In this document: one piece after another, positions 32,253 to 41,916 of the stretch
Position numbering within the stretch: the stretch's first letter is position 1
How the letters are laid out: every line of letters begins with the position of its first letter
Assembly: GCF_900090045.1 (NCBI RefSeq)
Contig: NC_041788.1
Span: forward strand, 806,001-870,000
Length of the DNA: 64,000 bases
Source of the DNA: Plasmodium malariae
Lineage: Eukaryota > Apicomplexa > Aconoidasida > Haemosporida > Plasmodiidae
Direction: 5' to 3'
Translations under genes and position numbers: made by a program
The notes under the pieces: model-generated
What the model saw: the letters and a program-made list of their open reading frames with translations, nothing else
The model's database searches: none
Told to the model about the DNA's origin: nothing

Positions 32253-32907
32253 ATGAAAAAGTATCAGATAATATTATATTTCATTGTTTTTATCTCCAGT
32301 CATTTTTTAACTGTCAACACAATACGAAAAAAAGGTCTAAAGGGAAGTATAAAAAAAGGTAGAACTTATAATGTGCATACTCGTATACCCCTACGTATGA
32401 GTGTCCATATATATTTATATATATACATATATATATATATAAATATATATGGACACATAAAAATATTCACACAAATGTATATGCTTAGCTTACACAGAGC
32501 TAACTTCTTAACCATTTATATATCTCCCTCTTTTTTTTTCTTTTTTTTTTTTTCCATATTATAATTTTTAAGCAAATGAAAATAATGAACATGTACAGAA
32601 AGAGAAGAACTTAGGGAACTTTGAAATTATGAAGGATAAAAATAATGTATCAAATATAGAATTAAAATCATCTACATTTTTTAATATATTAGCATCAACA
32701 AGGTTAATGCAAAGTGTAGGACAACCCATATCTCATAGCCCAGTATATAGATACATACATAACATTCATGATCATAATGAAAATAATGGAGCCGTCTTGG
32801 TATTTGTTCTTTTCGTTATTTTAATTTTTTCTGTATTATTCTTTATTTTCTATTTTATTTTCAGACATCATGTAAAACATGTAGAATTTATGAATACTCG
32901 AAGGTAA
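32253..32907 (+). CDS. Small secretory/membrane protein, at least 2 exons, unknown function
   Basis: Exon 1 (32253-32358) encodes MKKYQIILYFIVFISSHFLT, a clear signal peptide, then a short basic stretch. A GTAGAA donor leads through a poly(T) tract to a TTTTTAAG acceptor. Exon 2 starts at 32573 in matching phase. It encodes a hydrophilic lumenal region, a segment ISHSPVYRYIHNIHDHNENN, and one transmembrane helix (VLVFVLFVILIFSVLFFIFY) followed by the basic FRHHVKH. The frame stops at 32907, but a GTAATT donor ends the coding frame at 32903. At least two phase-compatible third exons exist (33113-33179 and 33984-34032), so the C-terminus is open. It resembles a type I membrane protein of the parasite surface or vacuole. 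I do not recognise the family. Confidence 0.6.
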
Positions 32908-33190
32908 TTTTTTTTCCTTGTTATAATATACATATATTTTTTTTTTTTTTTTGTTTTTTAATGTGCATCATGTTAACAAATAAGTCTGATAAATGCCCAC
33001 GTAAATGTATCTGTGTACGTATGTATGTACATATATATACATATATAAATTTATGCGCATATACCTCCGCTTGTACACAGTTTTGCAATATTAATGCTGA
33101 TATTTTAAATAGAAAAACGCAAAGGGGGATTATCTCGTTGCTACAAAATTGTGTGGAAAGTAAAGTATACTTAAAATAAAGATAAAACAT

Positions 33191-33221
<31 letters not shown>

Positions 33222-34903
33222 GGCAAATGCTATTCCATTAAATACTCATTTAGATATGTACACATATAACTATATGCATAAACTTATATATAAATATGTG
33301 CATGTACAAACAAAACTTTTGATAATCACATAAGAATAAAAAGATTCGTTATTGTTTAATATACAGTTTTTTTTTTTTTTAGTATTTTTCCATTAAACGA
33401 AAACTATAATGTTACAATAAACAATTTTACTTCATGCGCATACATATATATATGCGCTCACACATGTACATAACCACTTATAAACAGGCACACATATGTA
33501 CATATTTAATCCCTGAGCGTTACTGCCACCTTAAGACTTTACCTCTTCAACTTTTTCAATAACCTTAGGACTTGAACTATGATTTAACGCTATACATACT
33601 TACATATATACTCATTTATTTTAATGTTTAATTATGCACTATCTACATCCCTTTGTGCATTTTTAAAATGTGAAAAATTTGCCATACCATTATATCAAAA
33701 AGGTGTAAAAAGCAAAAATACAAATTACTCGTACGCTTAATTATTCATTGACATATAAGTATATATATGTGTGTATAACAAAATATATATGCATCATCTC
33801 ATATATATGCTTACGTACAATTTTTCCTCCTTTCATATTTCAATAAAAGAAAAAAGGTGAGGGCTAGAAATTTTATAAAACGTATATACATAATGTATTA
33901 TTTTTGTAAGCACAAAATATAACTATATATGATCACGTATTATTATTTCTGTAAAGTTCCTTTTTATTTATTCTTTATTATAGCGACAAAAACTTCGTCA
34001 CATTTTTCCCTTTATATTCAGATTATGTTTAACCGTTTGGAAATCAACAAAATAAATTAAAATATTATAAAAAAAAAAAAGAAAAAAAAAGAACAGGGAT
34101 AAAAAATCGAATAATTATTATGCGCTAATTATTAAAAGGCTACATACACAATAATGTGCGTAATTGAATACTAAAAAAGATGTACAAAAAAATTAAAAAT
34201 AAAAAGGATATATTCTGTATCAAAAAAGCTTAAAAAAATGACGTGTTAAACGAATTGCAATAATATTGGGATTACGGGAAAAAAAAAAAAAAATGAAAAG
34301 AACGGAAAGGAGAGGAAAGAAAAAATAAAATAAATACAAAATAAATTAAAAATAAAATAAATACAAAATAAATAAAAAATAAAATAAATACAAAATAAAA
34401 TAAATACAAAATAAAATAAACACAAAATAAAATAAATACAAAATAAAATAAAAACAAAATAAAATAAATACAAAATAAAATATAAACAAAATGAAAATTT
34501 AAGAAAAATCTAAAGTTAAAGCAAAAGCCGGAGCTAGAGCTAAAGCTAAAGCTAACCAAAAGAGCTGAGAATCCAATTTAAACAAATAAAAATATAAACA
34601 AAAAGATACAAAAAAAAAAGGATGACTAAATAATAAAGCTCTCTTCCACATTTTAAATCTATTAAATCTTCTCCACATAATATACGCATTTTTGCAATAA
34701 CGGTTTTTTTTTTTTTTTTTGACATCAATATGGTATTATGTCAAAAAAAAAACAACAAAAAGATAAAGTATGAAAAATAAAATAAGATCAAATGAAACCA
34801 AAGAAAATCCAATAAAACCAAATAATATGTAATAAAATACAAATAAAATATGCACCTGGACATACACGCATGAGTAGGCAGTAACCACAGAGGATCTTAT
34901 AGC
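32908..34903. other. Convergent region between small TM gene and FYVE-like gene
   Basis: May include terminal exon(s) of the small TM gene at 33113-33179 or 33984-34032. Otherwise it holds poly(T)/poly(A) runs and an AAATAAAATAAATAC repeat at 34310-34495. The Phe/Tyr-rich minus frames at 34246-34559 translate that repeat. Confidence 0.5.
34310..34495. repeat. A-rich repeat, AAATAAAATAAATACA units
   Basis: Alternating 10-, 15- and 16-base units of AAATA/AAATAC fill nearly 190 bases. They are non-coding; all frames are open because the unit lacks stops on the minus strand. Confidence 0.85.
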
Positions 34904-35650
34904 TTATGTCTTTTTATACAGCAATTCCTTTGTTTTGCTTAAAACATCGGCAGCATCTGGTATAATTTTATTTCTTATTATCTTTAAATACAGTAGCAAA
35001 TTTTTTCCCATTTTATTAATAATAAAATTATTATCTGATAAGAAATTATTTTTTTTTTTCATAGTATTTAAAAAATCAACATCCTCTTGAATTATTTCAA
35101 CTAATTTATTTATTTCTATTTTAAAATTGTCTAAAAATTCTTTATTATTTTCACATAGTAATATGAGTCCATTTAATTGAGACACATTACTACAAATTGT
35201 TGTGTATCGGTTAGAGATTTCGTTAAAAGTATTTACTAAATCAATAGCTTTTTTATCAATTGATAAGTTTGGATTGATAATATATTTTAATTCGTTTATA
35301 TATATAAAGCACTTTTTGCATAACCTTACTTTTATATATTTTAACTGATTGTCTTTCATTACATCTATACTTTTAACACAGTACATACAATATATTTCTT
35401 CACATACATCACAAAATAACTTGTTTGTGTTTAAGTAGTAAATCTGATTTACACTACTTTTACAACTATTACAATAATCACCTTCTTTTTTTTTAAAATC
35501 TCCTGCTCTTAAAAACATTTTTAAATCAAATGAATTATTATTCATCAAAATTCTCTTAAGCCAATCTTTTCGTGGATCCATTTCCTCCTTTGCAATTTCT
35601 CTCTTTTCTATGAAATTCTCAGTTAGGTCCCGGCTTATTCTGTTATTCAT
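34904..35650 (-). CDS. FYVE-like zinc finger protein with C-terminal helices
   Basis: The 248-aa single-exon product has eight cysteines in FYVE-type spacing: C60-x2-C63, C80-x2-C83, C88-x2-C91 and C111-x2-C114. This predicts a cross-braced two-zinc domain. The basic R(R/K)HHCR motif that contacts PI3P is absent: around the third cysteine it reads NKLFCDVCEEIYC. No clear WxxD is present before the first pair, only RAGDFKKKEGDYC. PI3P binding is therefore doubtful. The rest, about residues 115-248, is helical and probably coiled coil (NKLVEIIQEDVDFLNTMKKK). Such proteins usually act as effectors in endosomal traffic, for example rabenosyn-like Rab5 effectors. That link is inference. Start is the first Met; it is divergent from the RRM-like 1102-aa gene. 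Confidence 0.7.
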   Translation of the reverse strand: MNNRISRDLTENFIEKREIAKEEMDPRKDWLKRILMNNNSFDLKMFLRAGDFKKKEGDYCNSCKSSVNQIYYLNTNKLFCDVCEEIYCMYCVKSIDVMKDNQLKYIKVRLCKKCFIYINELKYIINPNLSIDKKAIDLVNTFNEISNRYTTICSNVSQLNGLILLCENNKEFLDNFKIEINKLVEIIQEDVDFLNTMKKKNNFLSDNNFIINKMGKNLLLYLKIIRNKIIPDAADVLSKTKELLYKKT

Positions 35651-38607
35651 TTTGCTTTCTGCTTTTCTTCTTTTCAGAATATGTACCTTAACTCAAAGTA
35701 GTACACATGTATGGTTGTATGTGTAGCTTTGCTTGGACATTAACAATGTTTGACTAAATAGCTCGATACATATAGATATAGAATCAACATAAGCGATAAT
35801 AAATTATATGGTAACATATAAACTTATGTACGTTAACACATATATATGTTGGAAGAACAATACAACGCTCCTTTCATCTACAACTATGCGGTTTCGAGCA
35901 AAAAATATACATATACAAGAGTATATATATGTATATTTTATATGAACGAAGGGCACAACTTACTTGTACATTTGGTAATGCACTAGTCACATGCCTCGTT
36001 CTGAAGGCTTAAAGAATGCATACATATATACATTTATGTACATACGCGTATACATTTATATACGTAAGTATATGCAGAAAAAATGAAAAAAGCATACCTC
36101 ATATTTGACTGTTCAATGAATTACATAAACGTAATAAATTCGTATGTATCTATTATAAAACTCTTAAAACTCAATCAACAACCAACATTTTCGCTTCTAC
36201 TAATCAACTTAAATATTTTATTAAAAAAGGAGAAAAAAAAAAAAAGAAAAGAATATAAAAGAATTGAAGAAAGCAAAAAAGAACAAAAAGTAACAGAAAA
36301 AATCAAATATGAACAGAAAAGAACAAAAGTGAACAGAAAAGATCAAATATGAACAGAAAAGATCAAATATGAACAGAAAAGATCAAATATGAACAGAAAA
36401 GATCAAATATGAACAGAAAAGAACAAAAATTAACAGAATTGAACAAAAAAGAGAAGAAAAATATTCAAATAACGTTTTAAGCTTTTTATATTTAAACAAC
36501 TTTTTTATAAATTTTTTTTTTTGGGGTATTACATATTTTATATTTCTAAACCTGTAATAATCAGGTCGTTGTTTTTATAAAACTAGGGTTTTAAAAAATT
36601 CTATTCTAAAGCACTATGTATATGTATATATAAATGTTAATATATATATATATATATATTTATTTATATTTTTATATTTAATTAATCGCATTTTACATAT
36701 ATATTAAACATATATAATTATAGCCATTGCGCAATTATTATTTTTTTTTTTTAAAACATACAGAATATATTTGCATGACGATTAAAGACCAAAAACAAAA
36801 AAAATAATAAAAAAAAAATAATAAAAAAAAATAAAAAGCACCACTTTATGTATAATTATTTTGTATATGTATATTTTTTTTTTTATATTTTTTCTTACCC
36901 TTTTCAAGTTTATTATGGATATGGGTTGTATATATTTAAGTACATATATACATATATATATATTTATATTTTATATATATACATACATGTATGTATATAT
37001 GTGCACGTACTCCTGTTTTTTTATATTTTATGTTTTTTTTTTTTTTTTTTTTCTAGCTAATATTTTATTTCTTATTTTTAATTAAAAAGTGTCGAATTAG
37101 GTATTTCATTAAAAATAATAATTAATGTTTTAACACCATATTCAAAATATTTTTATATTATATTGTATTATTTTTTGTGTAGAACATAATGTCGTAATGT
37201 TTTTTCAATTTCTAACATAGATATAAAAGTGTACAGTATACATATATACATGCACATATATATATATGTACATTACTTTGGCATTCATGTAAAGAGAAGA
37301 AAATGTTTTAGAATATTCGTCTCTTTCTAATATATTGGATTAAATAATTCCGAACAGTTATAAAAACATCTCATTAAAGAAAAAATATGCATAGAAGATA
37401 TAAGTATACGTGCATATATATATACGTGAATATATATATACGTGAATATATATATACGTGCATATATATGTACATGAATGTACGTATGTATGTGCGTGTG
37501 TTAGGTATGATAGATAAATTTAAAACAATTATGCATAAAAAATATTTAAATGTAAGTTTTATGCAAAATAATTTTACACACTTATCCTTTTGATAACATG
37601 GCTCTTATATTATTTTCACAATTAATCATTGCTTACAAATGTAGAGACTATATAACTAGAAAGAAAATGAAATAAAATTAATACCCCTTTTATAGTATAT
37701 ATGTATGTATGTATGTATGCATGCTTGTGTGTTCATACACGTACTTATAATGTATATGCTGTATATAATTTTTTTTAAATACGGGTTTATGTAGAAATAT
37801 ATATGTATGGCTTAAATGGATTGTTTCTATTTTAGCAAATTACATTATACAAATTATTAATGTGAATAATACTTCTAATAATTTAAAATTTTCTTAATAG
37901 ATTTTTTATTATTAATTAAATATATCTACTTTTATATTTTTGCCATTTTTTATACCTAAAAAAGAAAGTCTCTCATTAAAATTTATGAGAGATAAAAAAG
38001 TTGCGAAATGCATAAGTGAAAGTAGGCATATATATATATGTGAAAAAAGAAAGTACCCACAAAACGGGCGTTTGAATGTGTATATGTATACTTGTATATA
38101 TATGCGTATGTGAATACGTATACGTATTCAAATATATAGGTTTATGTATATGTGCATGCTTATTTTTATGAAGCGAACTGCAAATCTTGATCGACAACTG
38201 CTTAGCAAAAAGTATATAAAGTTCGTACCAAGACCTTAAAAAATAAATAAGGGTTCAGTGGTGATTTTAACGACGAAATTTAATGAAGGAAAAGTATATA
38301 TAGGGCTTATTTGAAATCATTAAAATTAAATTTTATTTTCTACGATTTATTCATTTTCAACGGAGGTAATTGAATAAATAAACTGAAGAAAATAGGATAA
38401 AGGAAAAGCCAAACAAAGGCGATAGAGTAATCGTTCAGCAAGCCTCAAAATAAGCGGCAGAGTAGCAGTTATCTTACCACCTGTATAGCGCCAAGTAACA
38501 GCTGGAAGGAGTGCAATCTTAGTGTTGACTGACTTTTATTGAATTATTTATTATAACCCATTCGTTCGACTAATAAAGAGATAAATATAAAAGTAGGTGT
38601 TTACAAT
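35651..38607. promoter_or_regulatory. Divergent region between FYVE-like (-) and 1102-aa gene (+)
   Basis: Nearly 3 kb without a convincing gene. It has a 20-bp repeat at 36301-36436, several (TA)n/TACATA microsatellites and a relatively GC-rich leader at about 38390-38530 just before the 1102-aa gene. The Lys-rich frame at 36083-36352 runs into the repeat and is not accepted. Confidence 0.5.
36301..36436. repeat. 20-bp tandem repeat GAACAGAAAAGATCAAATAT
   Basis: About six near-identical 20-base copies, plus decayed copies with GAACAAAAGT at both edges. Non-coding. Confidence 0.9.
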
Positions 38608-41600
38608 ATGAAAAGAACAAAAAGCAAAGGAGAACCCAGTGAGCCTAAAAAAGCCAAAAAGAATCTTGAGGGAAACTCAAAAAGAAAAAGAGATGAAATT
38701 AATGAAAGTTGTGATGTAGGGAAAATTGAAGTTGATCTGTCAGTTGATTACAAGCGAAAAGATAAACATATTGAATATCAAGATTATAGGGAAGCAAAAC
38801 ATGATATTGTAAATAAGGATGAAGTGAATAATTCTCATTTGAAAAGAGAAGTTGGAAATTCAAGGTTGAAAGAAAGGGACAAAGATTCTGTGCATGCATA
38901 TACTACGAAAAATTCAAACAGTAGAAAAAATAAGAAGAGGAAAAATAGTAATAATAATGATGAGAATAAAAATGACGAAGATGGTAAAATTGACAGAGAC
39001 GGTAAAAATAAGGGGGATAGTAAAAATAATTACAGCAGTAAATACAATCGTAGCAGTGGAAATCTCAGAAGCAGTGGAAATCTCAGAAGCAGTGGAAATC
39101 TCAGAAGCAGTGGAAATCTCAGAAGCAGTGGAAATCTCAGAAGCAGTGGAAATCTCAGAAGCAGTGGAAATCTCAGAAGCAGTGGAAATCTCAGAAGCAG
39201 TGGAAATCTCAGGAGCAGTGGAAATCTCAGGAGCAGTGGAAATCTCAGGAGCAGTGGAAATAACCGTAGTAAAAATAATCGGAGCAGCAGATATAATCGT
39301 AGTAGTATAGATGATAGCGACAGCAGAAATGGCAAAAAGGCTAGCAACCCACCCAGGACACGCAGAAGAACGAAGAATGGAACGTCTAATGACATTCAGA
39401 ATGAAGAGTATAAGAAGGAAGGCGAAATGAGAAAAGTGAGTGATGCAAATTTGTTGAAGCGTCATGAGAATTATAAAGAAATGTTGAGTAAATATGTGAA
39501 TTCGCATAAAAATATCTTACATAATTCAAATAGTACAAATTTGAAAGATAAAAGAGCGGGAGATAAAAAGAAGAGAATTCGAAAAAGAGGGGTATTAAAA
39601 TTAGAAGATTTAATTATTAAAGAAGATAAAATTCAGGAAAATAAAAATAATCAACGGATAAGTAAGTTTTATGGAGGTGTACGAATAAAAAAGGTTAGTA
39701 CTGCTGTTGGTAAATCGGATTATATTACACTTACAAGAAATTTAAATACAAATTTAAAAACAGTTGAATATTTAGATTTAATAAAATTACCCGAACAGGA
39801 ACATTTGAATAATAATTTGAAATCTCCTGATTTAGATTTTATAGAAAAAAAGAAGGAAAAAAAAGAGATTGAAATGTATGCACCCAAATGGAAATATCCC
39901 CTTCAGATGTTTGATAAATTTATTTTTAAAAATAGAAATTTTGATTATAATAAATGGGTACCAAACTGTAAAACATTATGTGCAATTGGTTTACCTTTTC
40001 ATTTAAATGAATTTTATCTATTACATACATTAATAGATATGTATTACAATAATAAAAATTATGATGGTGTTTTTGATGTAATGTGTACAAATGAAGATAA
40101 TTTCCTTATATATAATAACATATTAGAATTATATACATGTATGTATGAAAATCATAATAGATATGAATTACTAGCAGCAAACTTAGGTATTTTAAAATTT
40201 GAATATCTATTTGGAACACAATATTGTTCGGCCAAAAATGATATGTTACCTCCTTATCTTTACCATATATTTAAAGATTTTTATCGATTTAATTCTTTCC
40301 CTATTGGGGGTCTAGGATTAATTCATTTTAAAAATGAGAAATATGCTAAAGATTTTTGTGTAACTATAAACAATTACACTTCCCATCTTTATGAAAAATA
40401 TATTAAATTAATTCCAGATATTAATGGTTTGAAAGTTTTTCTTGAAGCAACTGTTTATTACCAAGTTCCTGACAGTCTCTTTACACAAATTAATTACAAT
40501 GAGTTGAATATTGCTCTCAGTATTATACAGAAAAATATGGCAGGAGTTATCGGTATAATTAATGAATTAAAAAATTATTATAAACAAAAGAATATATGGA
40601 ATTTGATCTTTGCAAATATAGATCTGCAAGAATTTTATAAAAAAAAAATAGAGCCAGGAAATAACATGTCAGATGTCAATGGTAAGGTTAGTGGTAACAA
40701 TCATATTGGTAATAATATCTCCAAGGATAATAATTGTTATGATACAACACAAGAACTACTAAAAAGAATAAAAGAATTGCCATTTAGAGATAATATATTT
40801 CCTAATTTCTTAGTTCGCATATATAACACATATATTAATAGATATTTGATTTCCAACGGTTTTTGCTTACTTGGAAGCCCATATTTAGATGAGGAAGCAG
40901 GGCAAAAAGTAGCTGATTTTTTAAAAAAATTTTACTTACTAGATTGGTTTTATAATGAAAAAGATGAAACATGTTATTTTTATATTTTTAAGCCAATAAT
41001 AAATGCTTTTGCAGTTTTTAGAAGACTTTTTAATGCATCTATAAGCTATTCAGTATGTACTCTATTTTTAAAACTACCTTTTGGATTAGTTCCAGCTATG
41101 TTTATTCAAGCAAATATGAATGTAGGAATTTTACATGTATACAATGGAAATATTATTCCTAGGATGTATCAAGTTCAATTAAATGTAAATAGGGCAGACT
41201 TTAGCTTGTTACCATTTTTTACTTATGATAATTATATTAGGAGTTTTATAGGTAATCAAAATATAAACCATAACCAACCACCATTTGATGTATATAGTGA
41301 TTCATCAGCTCAGAGAAAAAATAGAAATATGGGAAATTATGATGAACATAATAAAGCGCAAGTTAATTATTTAACAAGGGTATTCAATCAAAGACCTAAT
41401 GAAAATATAAAGAGCAGCAACAACAAAGTTGAGGAAATTATTAAACTTAGAGGTGATCAAACTAGTGGTGCTCATTATGTTTCACCATGTGTTGCTTTGT
41501 TCAATAACCCAAACTATATGAACAAACAAGTAAAAGATGGCATTAACAATAGTAACTTCAACTGTGTACCAAATAATGATATAGTCAATGAAGGAAATAG

Positions 41601-41916
41601 TCAAAGATGCATGAAACGTACTGACTTATCAGACTTAAGTGGAAATGTAAAAAATAGAGAAAGTGTGCATAAGGGCAAAAATTCGGAAAATACGATCATA
41701 ATTAAAAGTGACGCACGAAGTAATAGCAACAATAGCAGCGTTAATAATGGCTTTCTCAACATTAGCAACCGAAACAATAATAAGCGTAACAATAGCAAGC
41801 GCAACACTAGCAACTGCAAGACTAGCAACTGCAACAATAGTAAGCGCAACAATAATAACTTAAAATCAGGAGAAAGGGAAGATGAGTCCATAATTATTAA
41901 TGAAGAAAAAAAGTAG
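38608..41916 (+). CDS. Unknown 1102-aa protein with RRM-like folds and an RSSGNL repeat
   Basis: I do not recognise the family. The N-terminus is highly basic (MKRTKSKGEPSEPKKAKKNL) with likely nuclear-localisation signals, then 12 copies of a six-residue repeat. The conserved core spans about residues 280-870. Two stretches follow an RRM-like strand-helix-strand order. One runs from KTLCAIGLPFHLNEFYLLHT to GLGLIHFKNEKYAKDFCVTI (about 455-590), with a large insert. The other runs from GFCLLGSPYLDEEAGQKVAD to CYFYIFKPIINAFAVFRRLF (about 750-815). This suggests an RNA-binding or RNP-scaffold role, by inference only. The tail is Asn/Ser/Lys low complexity. An unused open frame directly after the stop may be the true C-terminus (see findings). 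Confidence 0.8.
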   Translation: MKRTKSKGEPSEPKKAKKNLEGNSKRKRDEINESCDVGKIEVDLSVDYKRKDKHIEYQDYREAKHDIVNKDEVNNSHLKREVGNSRLKERDKDSVHAYTTKNSNSRKNKKRKNSNNNDENKNDEDGKIDRDGKNKGDSKNNYSSKYNRSSGNLRSSGNLRSSGNLRSSGNLRSSGNLRSSGNLRSSGNLRSSGNLRSSGNLRSSGNLRSSGNLRSSGNNRSKNNRSSRYNRSSIDDSDSRNGKKASNPPRTRRRTKNGTSNDIQNEEYKKEGEMRKVSDANLLKRHENYKEMLSKYVNSHKNILHNSNSTNLKDKRAGDKKKRIRKRGVLKLEDLIIKEDKIQENKNNQRISKFYGGVRIKKVSTAVGKSDYITLTRNLNTNLKTVEYLDLIKLPEQEHLNNNLKSPDLDFIEKKKEKKEIEMYAPKWKYPLQMFDKFIFKNRNFDYNKWVPNCKTLCAIGLPFHLNEFYLLHTLIDMYYNNKNYDGVFDVMCTNEDNFLIYNNILELYTCMYENHNRYELLAANLGILKFEYLFGTQYCSAKNDMLPPYLYHIFKDFYRFNSFPIGGLGLIHFKNEKYAKDFCVTINNYTSHLYEKYIKLIPDINGLKVFLEATVYYQVPDSLFTQINYNELNIALSIIQKNMAGVIGIINELKNYYKQKNIWNLIFANIDLQEFYKKKIEPGNNMSDVNGKVSGNNHIGNNISKDNNCYDTTQELLKRIKELPFRDNIFPNFLVRIYNTYINRYLISNGFCLLGSPYLDEEAGQKVADFLKKFYLLDWFYNEKDETCYFYIFKPIINAFAVFRRLFNASISYSVCTLFLKLPFGLVPAMFIQANMNVGILHVYNGNIIPRMYQVQLNVNRADFSLLPFFTYDNYIRSFIGNQNINHNQPPFDVYSDSSAQRKNRNMGNYDEHNKAQVNYLTRVFNQRPNENIKSSNNKVEEIIKLRGDQTSGAHYVSPCVALFNNPNYMNKQVKDGINNSNFNCVPNNDIVNEGNSQRCMKRTDLSDLSGNVKNRESVHKGKNSENTIIIKSDARSNSNNSSVNNGFLNISNRNNNKRNNSKRNTSNCKTSNCNNSKRNNNNLKSGEREDESIIINEEKK
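39049..39261 (+). repeat. Coding 18-bp minisatellite, 12 copies (RSSGNL)
   Basis: The unit AGAAGCAGTGGAAATCTC is repeated in frame with almost no divergence. The last few copies share a silent AGA-to-AGG change, which suggests recent stepwise expansion. It lies in the disordered N-terminus of the 1102-aa protein. Long Ala/Ile/Glu or Leu/Pro frames on either strand here are shadows. Confidence 0.95.

Noticed and set aside
36083..36352. 89-codon Lys-rich frame (MKKAYLIFDCSMNYINV...)
   Set aside because: Its second half is the 20-bp repeat; the first half is short with no splice sites that extend it convincingly.
38914..39507. Ala/Val/Glu/Ile, Ser/Thr/Ala and Leu/Pro/Phe frames over the 1102-aa gene
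   Set aside because: Shadows of the RSSGNL minisatellite.
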